64,000 nt of DNA from Paragyromitra xinjiangensis (Eukaryota; Ascomycota; Pezizomycetes; Pezizales; Discinaceae). The stretch spans positions 1,302,001 to 1,366,000 of the forward strand of contig JBCAMK010000003.1 in the NCBI GenBank assembly GCA_038503065.1, written 5' to 3'. Positions 1 to 10,803 of the stretch are shown piece after piece. Numbering within the stretch: the stretch's first letter is position 1; the number at the start of each line of letters is the position of its first letter. The position numbers and the translations under genes are program-made. A model generated the notes under the pieces. That model made no database searches. It saw nothing but the letters and a program-made list of their open reading frames with translations, and had not been told where the DNA came from.

Positions 1-2419
1 TGGAGAACGAGTTGGTGCCAATATGAATGGGAGAAAGGTGTGCTCTAGGGGAAAAGTGATATCTTTCAATGTTGGGCTCTACCTAGCCTCGTGTCTATGA
101 TATGGTCGAATAATTTTCGTCTTCATTTTTAGTTAGGATATTGAAAATCACACAAAGCTCAATAAGGGCGAGTAATTCCCTAGATGAGTGTTTGAACGAG
201 AGTGGTTGGATTTGGGAAGACTTCTATAAATTTCAGGGGTATTACACTTCAAATTTCTAACTAGCAAAAAATTAAACGCATGTAAACTCTATTTTCTAGC
301 TAATTGGGGATGTAGGTCCTACTGGACTGAGGCCTCGTTGATCATGCATACATGTAGGTAAGAAAGGCTGCGTGGCGTCCGTTGTTCTCGGTTTCATTGG
401 AAGTGTGTGAAATTATTTCTCACTCTTACCACACAAGGTGTGAGGAGATGTGAAGGGGATGAATTTTTGAGGCCAAACTCCAGCGACAGCGCAATTGCTG
501 CTTTGTCTGGATCTCCCTTTACTTATAGACAGTGTTTTCGGGGTCTGGTATTAAAAACAGGTAAGTATTCAATGTCAATGATCTCAATAATCTGGGCAAT
601 GTGGTGCATTTTTTCTGAGCGTTATGCTTCCTTCTCAGCCGCAGTGTTGGCGAATTCTTTCTCGAGATTACGATAATCAGTCGGAATTTCCACGTACAAC
701 TTCTCTTTGGCTCCCGGTCTTCTCCGCGAGGATTCAGTTGCGTCAACGCTGCGCTGGTCATGCACGTTCATAATCGGGTGGACGCGTTGGTCCACGTGGA
801 ACCCTCGTTCTATTAACTTCTGCCATTTGTCTCCTATTTCTCGCTTCTTTCGAGGACCAAGTATATGTGTTTGCTGTTAGCGTAAATTCTCACTAGACCA
901 AAACTACATTTTGGGTGTTGTGACGTGCGGTTGCCGGCAAATAATCGCACGAAATATAGAACTGAGCTACCTTTTCTGGGCCTTGTCCCTTACCATGGGG
1001 GAAATTAATAGGAAGATGGGTGGGGTACAATATTGAAGATCCCTCTGGGGACTGGGGAATACCCTGAATCCTGTGTTCTTAGGTACTTCACCGGAGCCCA
1101 CCCTAGCTTCGAGCGTACCTTGTCCATCGACCATGGTATGGCGTAACTCTACCCTGCCAGAACTAGAGAAACGAATATGATTATTTTTCTCAGTCCTTTA
1201 GCAATAATAGCGTCGATACCAAGCAAGATGATCGCATATATAGACTGAATCTCACCTACCCATCTACATACACTCCTTAGGTAATATAAAAATGCTTTTA
1301 CAGTCTGGACGGGATAAATTGAAGGAATTCGTATATTAATTGCTTCGGTTCCTAAGAGGAGGTGATCCAGATGGCGTAAATTGAACGAGGTGGGGTCTCG
1401 TCTTAAGACAGTCGAGTGATAATGTGTGAGCACGCTCATCCCCCACATTTTGTCCGATGTTCCTGGTTGTTTAACGGGACCCGGGCCTTTATGCCCCTTA
1501 TAGATCTAATAGATTCACGAAGGTTTGTCGAGCGACAAAGAATTTATTCGGGATCATATGGTATGGCGCTTAGTCTAAACGAGGTTGACGTATGTTAACA
1601 CACCAAAAAGGATTTGCTGCAGCTTACTAGTAACCCTGCGGCATTATAATCCACAAAGGAATGCCGATAATTTCAACCAGTATTATTACCACAGCTGCCG
1701 CATGCCGCGCGCATGGGTGTTGCATCTCTGGATAGTAATGCAAACTCGGTAGAGGTAGCCGTGGTTCCAGAATGCCAAGAAAACCGGTAAAGTTGGAGGT
1801 TTTCTTGAAGCTTTCTCCTCCCAGTTTCATCTCACCGGCATCATCACCACATGCCTGTTTGATATTATGTGGCCCCTAAACCGTCCGGATCGCAGAAATC
1901 GGAGGAATCAAGTGTTTTAAAAGACGCGGGGAAACTAGGGCTCGGACACCTCATAGCCTCTCTTGGAGCGCCAAGTCCGCCAAGTTTCGCCCGCAGAAGC
2001 CGACTCAGATGTACGCGCTGCTTGACTGGTTGTTGCAGCTCTCAGAACTGTTCTCGGGACCGCCAAGGCTCCAGACGGGCATAATTAATCTCGGGGAATG
2101 GGACCCCCGAACGTGTCGGGCGGGTCGTTACGTTTTCTGGCCTCGTGTGCTTTATTTCTGTGCTTATTGCTATCCCCGTTGATCGCAGGGACTACGTATT
2201 CAAGTTTCTATCCTCAGGGCTTGAATTGCTGTCAAGTTGGAGGCAAGCCTTCCTCCCGTTAGATCTGTCTGTCCCTCCTTTCCTTCTCGCCCGTGGATCA
2301 TATCGCCAAGTTGACCCAGTGCCGTTTTCAACCCACTCTCGCTCTGAACGCTGTGGACTGTCCTCTGCTCGTCGAAGTTTTGAGCTCTTTCCCACCATCG
2401 TATGTGAGTCTGCCTCGTT
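1..2419. other. Left-edge non-coding stretch
   Basis: No convincing gene is visible before the Cas1-like gene. Reading frames are short, overlap on both strands and lack protein-like composition. The right part, from about 1.85 kb, is probably the promoter and 5' leader of the gene that starts at 2420. A 49-codon minus-strand frame at 622-771 is listed separately as a weak candidate. Confidence 0.5.
622..771 (-). CDS. Weak candidate: 49-aa hypothetical ORF
   Basis: A short minus-strand frame with ATG at 771 and TAA ending at 622. Its translation is rich in charged residues and reads like coding sequence (around residues 22-49: EKLYVEIPTDYRN, then LEKEFANTAAEKEA). I recognise no family. It may be an exon of an eroded gene or chance; no splice partner could be assigned. 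Reported only because its composition differs from the surrounding frames. Confidence 0.15.
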   Translation of the reverse strand: MNVHDQRSVDATESSRRRPGAKEKLYVEIPTDYRNLEKEFANTAAEKEA

Positions 2420-5121
2420 ATGGCACGCTTGAAATTCGCTCGTTCTTGTACACCGGCTGTTGTCGACCGCACTTTTGCGGCGTTCATCTGCATTACTCTG
2501 TTGGGTGTGGCTTTGCGCTATTGCTGGTTCGGTAAGTTCCCTCGTTATTTTTTGTTTGGTCGCGTGACACTACATTTTATGCCTTTGAGTTCTAACAACT
2601 ACACTCAAAATCAATTACAGATGCCAGAGACCCCTTCAAATGTGGTGCTCTATTAAATGAGGGAGAATGGCTAGATCGGCCGCCAATAAATTCATCTTAT
2701 GTGCCCAACAATTGGCAGCCTCCAGGCTGTATGATGCGCAAATATACCTCCACAGACGTCTCGACTTGCCTTGCCAACCGTCGAGCTTTGTTTGTAGGAG
2801 ATTCGACAATTCGACAAGTTTTTTGGGCTATTGCGAAAGCGCTTGATCCCAAGGCAGATCCCTCATCAGCCCAGAAGCATGTTGATATTACGGTGGAGAA
2901 AAACGATGTCAAGCTGGAGTTCATCTGGGACCCTTGGCTCAATTCGAGTAGATTGCATGCTGAACTTTCTTCGTATAATGACGGAAAAATAACTCGTGAG
3001 CAGGGGAACACCCCTGCTCTAGTGTTGATGGGTTCTGGGCTGTGGTATGCGAGACATGAGAATTTGAATGGCCTTAAAATGTGGAAGGACAGCATCGACG
3101 ATGTTGTTCAGCATATGCGTGAGGGTCGTAGAACGACAGATATGACTGGATCAGATCTTCTGTTGATTTCACCTGTCACTGTTCCAGCATGGACGAAACT
3201 CAACGATGACCGAAGGGCAACTATTACTCCCCAGGAAATCTCTGCCATGAATCAATACCTTCAGCAGTTATCGGACTTTCAAGGTATAGATGTGATCTGG
3301 TCTTGGCATGAAATGGCATATAACCTACCGCAAGTCATGGAAAACTCAGGGATTCATGTCGTGAAGAGTCTGGCTGCGAAGCAGGCGGATACACTACTGA
3401 ATTTAAGGTGTAATGCTGTAACGGCAGCTAAATACCCGCACAATAACACGTGCTGTAATAGGTACCAGGCGCCGAATCATATACAATGGTTTGGGCTTTT
3501 GCTTGTGTTGGCAGCTCTTCCGACAATCATGTACTCCAGGCAGAAAGGTTAAGATCATGTCCTGGCTTTTTATTCTAAGATTCCAATTTACTGACAGACT
3601 GTGATAGATCAAAAGAGCTGGCTAGCTCAAACTACATGGCTTCCTTCCAACCCAGTGATTTCAGCTTTATTCGTTTTTGGCATAGCGGTGGTCTATTGCT
3701 TTTATGCGGATCGTACTCAGGTGTTCAACAAGTTCCATAAGCAATTTTTTTCTTCAGAATATTTTTGGCTATCCGCGGTCTCGCTTGTCCTTGGCCTTTT
3801 CTCGATTCGGAATTCTTCGACAACCAGCGCTGATCAACCATTTTTGAGTCGTGACCAAACAAATGAGTGGAAAGGGTGGATGCAATTTGCGATCCTCATC
3901 TATCACTACACCGGTGCATCCGCGCAGCCGAAGATTTATGGGTTTATTCGCGTGATCGTTGCTGCATACCTGTTCATGACTGGATTTGGCCATACCGTTT
4001 ATTTCATCAAAACGAAAGACTACTCCTTCAAACGAGTTGTCGGCGTGCTGATCAGGCTAAATCTCTTAAGTTGTGTACTTCCGTTTATGATGGGCACCAA
4101 CTACCTATTTTACTATTTCGCTCCGCTATGTTCTTACTGGTTCTTGATAGTGTACGGTACTATGAGAGCCGGCGAAAAATACAACTCGAACACTAAGTTT
4201 CTTCTCACGAAGATCCTCCTAGCTGCAATATTGTCGGCTGTACTTACACACTTCCCCGGGCTTCTCGAGGCGATATTCAATGTGCTGGGGTTTATTTCGA
4301 GGACGGAATGGGATGTCACAGAGTGGAGGTTTAGGGTATCGTTGGATATGTGGATTGTTTTTGTCGGAATGCTAGTGGCAATTGCATTCGCCAAAGTCAA
4401 CGAAGGCTCCTACGCCTCTGCGCTCTGGTGGGGACCTGCGAAGCGGTATGCAATTATTGGTTCAGTCATAGCTCTGCCGTTGTTCTTCCTGTTCGAAATG
4501 ACAAGGGAGAATAAGTATGTGTATAATGCATACCATCCTTATATTTCTTTCATCCCAATTCTGTCGTTCATCGCACTACGAAATGCAACGCCGCAGTTAA
4601 GGAACGCCCACTCCAAAATCTTCGCATGGCTGGGTAAAATATCGCTGGAGACTTTCACCTTGCAGTATCATATTTGGATGGCAGCAGACACGAAAGGACT
4701 ACTGGATCTTGGTGTATTCGGCTGGACGGGGCGAGGCCAAAATTTCATATTCTCGACGGTTCTGTTCATCTACGCCAGTTATCGTGTTGCCAACGCTACA
4801 GGTGTGTTGACGCGGTGGATAATCGGTTTACCAGTAGAATCTGCATCCAGCGCGTCACAGCAAGCAGGTCTTCCGACGTCGCGAGATGGGGATAAAGAAA
4901 TTGGAGTTGATGAGGAAGTGCCGCTGTCACTAAGGGATTCTGGGGAGGGTTCGTTGTCTGGGGCGATGAACGAGAGAGAAGTTGGGTATGCGGGAGATGA
5001 AGGTCGGTCTAAGTACTGGGGGAACTTGAAGTTCAGGATGGCAGTGATATTGACAATTATGTGGTTTCTGAGCTTGGTATGGGGTCCTAAAATCCGTGGA
5101 GTTCGTACTATCGCTAACTGA
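2420..5121 (+). CDS. Cas1-type O-acetyltransferase (PC-esterase + multi-TM acyltransferase)
   Basis: Exons 2420-2531, 2621-3547 and 3608-5121 give 850 aa. Residues about 14-35 form an N-terminal membrane anchor. A lumenal GDSL/PC-esterase-like domain follows, with the nucleophile motif GDST (G97-D98-S99) and a terminal xxIH motif (H283). From about residue 310 come a dozen hydrophobic segments resembling the membrane acyltransferase part of CAS1-domain proteins (for example the stretch FMTGFGHTVYFIKT), then a short polar loop and a last membrane span near the C terminus. Family members O-acetylate cell-surface glycans in the Golgi; Cryptococcus Cas1 acts on glucuronoxylomannan and animal CASD1 on sialic acid. 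The acceptor here is unknown. The ATG at 2420 is chosen because it supplies the anchor and splices in frame to the conserved DPFKCGALLNEGEW motif. The Asp expected three residues before H283 is Ser280. The second intron uses the AG at 3607; the nearer AG at 3597 breaks the frame. Confidence 0.9.
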
Positions 5122-6104
5122 TGATTTTAGACCTACTGAAAATTGGGGCGGCGGTTTGAGGATATCTATTGCACATTTTGTTTAATAGTTGCAGGATTCT
5201 CTTAGAGCTCTAGCATCTCATGAAGACTTTTTTACTCGCTAGCTTTTTTCTTTCCTTGCGTTGTATAGCCTACTTATACTCTTCTACACTTCTTCCCTTT
5301 AGGCAAGGGGGTTGCATGTTTAGATTCGGGATTCGGAGTCCTGGGGTCGGGCTCTATTCATCTTATGACTATATGAAAAGTAAATTGTGATTTAGGGCAT
5401 TGTTGTGGAGGTGGGGAGTGGGTGTTTTGTCCATTAGGAATTTCGGTTTTGTGGCATCTGCATAGAATCGTATTTGCAGGAGATTTTCGCAGTTGAAAGG
5501 TTGGTATCAATGATTGAATTGCAGCTTCTTTGTTGCTTGCAGCAAGGATGACTATTTTACCCAGGCGCCTCTCACCATACACAGAATGATTATTATTCCT
5601 TTTGTAGTTGATGGTGTGCACTATGGAACTAGGGTCCTGGGGTTTGTGGATTTTTGATGTGCTATTCACTGGTGACCTGGGGAACTTGGGCAGGCCCATT
5701 GTTTCATCCACCCAAAAGCCCAAACTTAATCATATTCCTAGAATTTTGTGGAGAGATGAGAGGAACACTGAATTATAGCATTGAGAACTAACATGATTTT
5801 TCGATTCCTATCCATGAAAACTCACGGGTTCGTGCACAACACGCCAGCTGGTCGTGTAGACGTGCAAGTACAGATATCTAGTAAAGAAAAAAGTAGAGAA
5901 AAGAAAGAAACGCTACTCAGACACTAGACATAGAACCTAGAAATTGTAGTACACACCATTCGTTCCATCTGATTGAAAAAAAGAGACCAGAATTCCTCTC
6001 TGCGGTGACAGCGACATAACCTAGTTCCGGACGTTCGAAAATGAAGTAGAATGGTAGGGATGCGGTTGACAGCAGAGCACTCGTTTCCCCACTGAGCATC
6101 CCAC
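5122..6104. other. Intergenic region between convergent genes
   Basis: This is the 3' flank shared by the Cas1-like gene (+) and the ribonucleotide-reductase-inhibitor gene (-). A 121-codon minus-strand frame at 5358-5723 shows no family features. Nothing else is seen. Confidence 0.5.
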
Positions 6105-6620
6105 TTAGGACATAGGCCGTAAGAACCCCGCCTCTTCAAAGTCCTCCTCACCGCACTGATCCTGCATGATAGTATCCCGGCTCACAGCACTTCGTGGAAC
6201 AGCAGCGTGGTATTTCCTTGTCAATGACTTTGGAACAGCAATCTGGCGGGGCTGCTCGGCTGGTTGCTCCCTCTTGATGTCTGTAGTAGAGGGGAAAACC
6301 TCATCTGCGTATTCTCGCTTATTTTTCCTTGGTGACGATGGCTGTGGTAGTACGTTATCCTGAGCAGAGGAGACAGAGAGGGAGAATTTTTGAGCCTTGT
6401 AGGTTCCTGATTTGAGGCCTTCTGGGACAGCTTTGCGGATTCTCATGCCGACATTGAGGAGGCCAGATTTGACGAATGGTGGGGGCTCTGTGGGATTGGT
6501 GGTGGGCCAGGTGACGGAACCAGAAGTTGGAGTAGGAGAAGAGCTGAAGAAGGAGGTTATGGAGGGTTGGATTGAGGATTGGAGAGCGGGGCGTTTGCGA
6601 GAGGAGGTGGATGGAGGCAT
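6105..6620 (-). CDS. Ribonucleotide reductase inhibitor, Spd1/Dif1-like, with PIP box
   Basis: Single exon, 171 aa. The core at residues 55-72 (GLLNVGMRIRKAVPEGLK) is the signature of the fungal RNR_inhib family, which includes S. pombe Spd1 and the Dif1/Sml1 group. These proteins restrain ribonucleotide reductase by binding it or controlling the location of its small subunit. Residues 18-25, QPSITSFF, form a canonical PCNA-interacting PIP box (QxxIxxFF), and a basic patch RKR lies at 8-10. The acidic C terminus (EEDFEEAGF) is also usual in this family. The frame stays open upstream to 6755, but the ATG at 6620 is preferred: the 45 extra residues are low-complexity Ser/Ile and look like translated leader. 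The protein is otherwise disordered. The family call is good; the mechanism is inferred. Confidence 0.8.
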   Translation of the reverse strand: MPPSTSSRKRPALQSSIQPSITSFFSSSPTPTSGSVTWPTTNPTEPPPFVKSGLLNVGMRIRKAVPEGLKSGTYKAQKFSLSVSSAQDNVLPQPSSPRKNKREYADEVFPSTTDIKREQPAEQPRQIAVPKSLTRKYHAAVPRSAVSRDTIMQDQCGEEDFEEAGFLRPMS

Positions 6621-7533
6621 TGTGGATTCGTTATGGGAGTTGAGATGAAATTGAGATGGGATTGAGAGAGAGATTGAGATTGAGATTGAATTGAAGCTTA
6701 GACGGATGGGTGGTGTTAAGAGGTGAGAAGGAAGCTCAGTTTTATGACGATGCAAGGACTCGAGTATTTAGAGTATGCAGGGCTTTAAGTTTCAGGTGAG
6801 AAGTCACAGTAGTGGATGTTGGGGTACATGGGAGGGAACATTGGAGGAGGGGGTGTCAGGGGGTAAACCAATTGCTGTCGGAGTTTCAATCTTGCTTTTC
6901 GGAGATGTTTAGGCCGACGTAATTCGGTTGCTGGGGAAACAGGCATTACTTTTTCTGCAGGTTGTCGTGGCTGCGTCTCGTCTGTTACCGCCGCCACGTG
7001 ACTTAGACGCGCTTTAGTAGAGCAGAGCTTTGAATGCTGCTGAGCCTACAGACCTCATCTTGCTCCTAAGTAGCGATAGAGGTAGAGAAACTTCTGGTAT
7101 AGCAGAGAAAGAAGCTTGAGGACAGAGGTGCATGATGTTGCTCATAATTCTGGGCAAGATTCCGTCGGTCATAGTTGTTGAAACGTTTCCCTTTAGTAAC
7201 AAACGTGGCTTCAACTACATTTCGGCTCTTATGTAAGACCTCTTCTATAGGCCACATCCAACAAAATCTCCGCCTTGGCAAAGGTTTTGGCGCAACCTGG
7301 CCTTTTTGGTTCCTGAGCCGCAACATAAATCTGCCTGCTTCTCTCCATCTCTACCTCATGCTCCGTCTGGTAACCAGTGTTTCCCCCGCACTGCTATTCA
7401 TCTCCTATCATTGTTCTTCGTGAAAGCTTTTGTTTCCCCTCTGTCCTTCATATTCATCTTGTTTCAAGCTTCATAGCTTGGTTCTACCTACCTCTAGTAT
7501 CTAAAATCCCTTCGTGGGAGCTCTGAGACGGTC
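6621..7533. promoter_or_regulatory. Divergent promoter region of RNR-inhibitor gene and LHS1
   Basis: The 913 bp between the two start codons hold a palindromic CACGTG E-box at 6995-7000 and an ACGCG core at 7007-7011. ACGCG is part of the MluI cell-cycle box, known from G1/S genes of yeasts; its role here is a guess. T/C-rich leader sequence precedes LHS1. Confidence 0.4.
6785..6997 (-). CDS. Weak candidate: 70-aa proline-rich hypothetical ORF
   Basis: ATG at 6997, stop at 6785. The frame is Pro-rich near its end (LTPPPPMFPPMYPN) with a basic middle (RRPKHLRKARLKLRQQ). No family is recognised. It lies 165 bp upstream of the RNR-inhibitor start on the same strand, so it may be an upstream ORF or simply promoter DNA. 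Coding status is unproven. Confidence 0.18.
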   Translation of the reverse strand: MAAVTDETQPRQPAEKVMPVSPATELRRPKHLRKARLKLRQQLVYPLTPPPPMFPPMYPNIHYCDFSPET

Positions 7534-10500
7534 ATGCGTCCTGTAGTAGTACCCCCAGCGGCCATTCCTGGTCTGCTGCTCCTTTTCTTCACTACTGTCG
7601 CTTCAGCCTCGACTGCAATTCTCGGTCTAGACTTTGGCCAGGAGTACATCAAAGCTGCGCTGGTCAAACCTGGTATTCCCCTCGAAATTGTTCTTACTAA
7701 GGACACCAAGAGAAAAGAAGCCTCAGCAATTGGCTTCAAGCCCTCGGGCTCTCCATCTGTGGAGGGAGAGTTTGCGTACCCGGAGCGACTCTACGGTACC
7801 GACGCAGTAAATCTTGCGGCGAGATTCCCCAATGACGTTTACCCCAACCTGAAGCAGGTGCTGGGGCATCACGTAATGGACGATTCGGTCACGGCCTACT
7901 CTACACGATACCCAGCGCTTTCGATTATTCCGAGCTGGTCCAGATCTACAGTTTCTTTCAAGAGCAGTTCGTCTCCCTCCGCGGAGGAATACGGTGAAGG
8001 CGGGTTCCTGGTGGAAGAGCTCCTCGCCATGGAGTTTAAGAACATTGTCGCCAATGCTGAAGCTCTTGCTGGCCCTGGCACCAAGATTAAGAACGTTGTT
8101 TTCACCGTTCCAGCTTTCTTTCGAGCTGAGGAGAAACGTGCCCTCGAGCTTGCAGCTAATCTTGCAGGATTGAAGGTCATGAGCTTTGTGTCAGATGGTT
8201 TGGCCGTTGGTATCAATTATGCAACTACCCGTACCTTCGACGACAAGAACCCCGAATATCACATCATCTACGACATGGGTGCCGGATCGACCACTGCCAC
8301 TGTTTTGAGGTTCCAGGGCAAGAGCGTTAAGGATGTTGGGAGATTTAATAAGACCGTCCAGGAAGTTACCGTTCTCGGTGTTGGTTACGACAGGACTCTT
8401 GGTGGTGATCTTTTCAACCAGAAAGTTTTCGATATTCTTCTCGACGACTTCGTCAACGGCCCCAAGGCGAAAAAGCTGCTTGAGCAGAACCCAGATCTCA
8501 GGAAGGAGGTCAAAATCAACGGTCGTGCAGCAGCTAAGCTTTGGAGGGAGGCCACTCGGATCCGACAGATTCTTTCCGCCAATACTGAAACCCTAGCTTC
8601 CGTAGAATCGCTGTTCAATGAGATTGATTTCCGATCTAGCAAGATTCTTAGGTCTACTTTTGAGGAATTGATCGCGGAGTACGAGGATCTCATTACTAAG
8701 CCTATTGTTGATGCGATTGCCAACTCTGGCATCACCCTGGATCAAGTCAATACCTTAATTCTTCACGGAGGCGCTGTGAGGACTCCTTTCGTTGGAAAGA
8801 AGCTCGAGGAGATCATGGGAGGCCAAGATAAGATCTCCAAGACTGTTAACCCCGACGAATCCGCCGTTTTTGGAGCTACCTTCAAGGGTGCTGCGGAAAG
8901 TGGTGGGTTTAGGGTTAAGGAAATTAGAACTCAGGATATCAGCTCTTACCCCGTTTCGATTAAGTACAAGAAGGATGGCGAATCTGCCAAAGGTATGTAG
9001 TACTTTTTATCTCTAATAGATATTACGATCTAACAAGATGTCGACGAATAGAAACTTCTCAACAGATTTTCCCTTACTTCTCTAGGATCGGGCAAGAGAA
9101 GATCGTTCCATTCCCCAAGCAAAGCGAATTCGACTTCTCCATCTCGTTCAATCTTCCTCCGCGCCCTCAGGACCCCAAGCAAAAACCTGGTCAAGAGCTT
9201 CTCGAAACCGTCAATGTTCGCAACATTACTGCTTCGGTTCAGAAATTGACCGACACATTTGGTTGTGAGAGCAAGGACATCTTTACTAAATTTGCGATGG
9301 AGATTAGTGAGAGAGATGCTATCCCTAGGGTTGCCAAGGGCTGGGTCGAATGTATGGTTGAGACGGTCGAGGAACTCCCGAAAAAGGAAGGTATGGTTGA
9401 AGGCGTCAAAGGATTCTTTGGACTTGGCAAGAAGAAGGATGGTGACCAGGAGGTCTTAGAAGAAATTGATTCAAAGACTGTGTCTTCCGATAAGCCTTCC
9501 GCTTCCGCTAAGGCATCGACTAAAGAGGATGGCGAGGTTGTACCGAAGATCATCAAGAAGCTCGAGAAGATTCCATTGAGCTTCACCACAGTGTGGAGTG
9601 GATTCCCTGAAATTACTGATGAAGAAAAGAAGGGATTGATCACTAAGTAAGCCTTTCTGAATGTGAAACAGCCTTCGAGCAAAACGAAAATTAATGCTCG
9701 AGTTAGGATTCGAGGATTCGACACCTTCGACAAGAATCGCCGCGCTCTCGAAGAAGCTCGCAATGAGCTTGAGGGTTTCACCTACCGCTGCCGTGACTAC
9801 CTCGAGGACACTCTTTTCCAGGAAGTCTCCACCGACGAACAGCGCGCGAAGCTTGAAACTCTCCTTTCTGAAGTTGGCGACTGGCTCTACGGTGATGGTT
9901 ACACTGCCCCGATCGCCGAAGTCAAACTGAAGCTCGCCGATCTTAAGGCCCTTGAAGGACCTATCACTCACCGCAAATCTGAGAAGAAGCAGCGACAGGT
10001 GGAGGTTGAAACTCTTGAGGCCATTCTCAACCAGTCTGAGGAGCTTATCAAAGTGTTCACAACCAGACCTCCTGCTCCTGACGCTGATACTTTGAGTGAA
10101 GAGGAGAAGTTGTCATTCGAGATGCCAGAATTGGACGTTAGCCCTCTGACTAAGGGAATTGAGGAGACAAAAGCCTGGCTCAAGGAGATAAAAGCCGCGC
10201 AAGAAGCTAAGGCTGACCATGAAGAGCCCGCATTCGCGATTAAGGATCTCTATGCGAAGAAGGAGGAGTTGAACAAAATCACTATGGCCCTCATCAAGCA
10301 GCAAAGTATGTTTGACAACATCAAGAGGCAAGCAGATAAGGAGGCTAAGGCTAAGGCTTCGTCATCATCGAAGTCAGCAGCCTCAGCCTCAGCCTCAGCC
10401 TCGTCGGCATCGGCCGCGGCGGAAGCGGAGGCGACACCGAATGTTTTGGAGGAGGTTGTAGAAGAGAAGGTGGCTGAAGAGAAGGTAGCCGAGGAGAAGG

Positions 10501-10538
10501 TCGCTGAGAAGAAAGATGATGGACATGACGAATTGTAG
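7534..10538 (+). CDS. LHS1: ER lumenal Hsp70-like chaperone LHS1 (Grp170 family)
   Basis: Exons 7534-8992, 9052-9646 and 9707-10538 encode 961 aa. A hydrophobic signal peptide (residues 1-25) leads into an Hsp70-type ATPase: phosphate-1 motif with GLDFGQEY, phosphate-2 motif YDMGAGSTT, adenosine motif HGGAVRTPF. A divergent, lengthened substrate-binding part follows, with an acidic/Lys-rich loop and a conserved ALEEARNELEGFTYR helix. The C-terminal tail has Ala/Ser runs, three VAE(E/K)K repeats and the ER-retrieval signal HDEL. Length and layout fit Lhs1/ORP150, the nucleotide-exchange partner of BiP/Kar2 in ER protein import and folding. The second intron must use the AG at 9706; the nearer AG at 9671 would leave a 25-nt intron and the wrong frame. 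Identification is very secure; exact splice points are good. Confidence 0.95.
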
Positions 10539-10803
10539 GAGTAAATGTAAAATGAACGCCTTTCATTTGTTATCCATGTCGTTTTTATAAGGACGTGCTG
10601 TATGATAGATGCAGCGCCAAAATTTATGATTTTCGTTTGGGGATTTTTTGTGCCAAGCACAATTGGGGCGAGTGACGTGCTATGATTTTATCGTTATACT
10701 CGCAGTCCCCCCAGTGCTGCCCCATCTTCGGTGTATCGCAAACACCCCACCTTTTACCAAAACCCTCACTTCCGCTACTACCAACTCTGGAAAAGCAGCT
10801 GGA

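Noticed and set aside
5358..5723. 121-codon minus frame
   Set aside because: No domain, no neighbouring splice partner, lies in a convergent 3' flank.
9647..9671. 25-nt intron in LHS1 ending at the first AG
   Set aside because: Too short and gives the wrong frame; the AG at 9706 restores the conserved helix.
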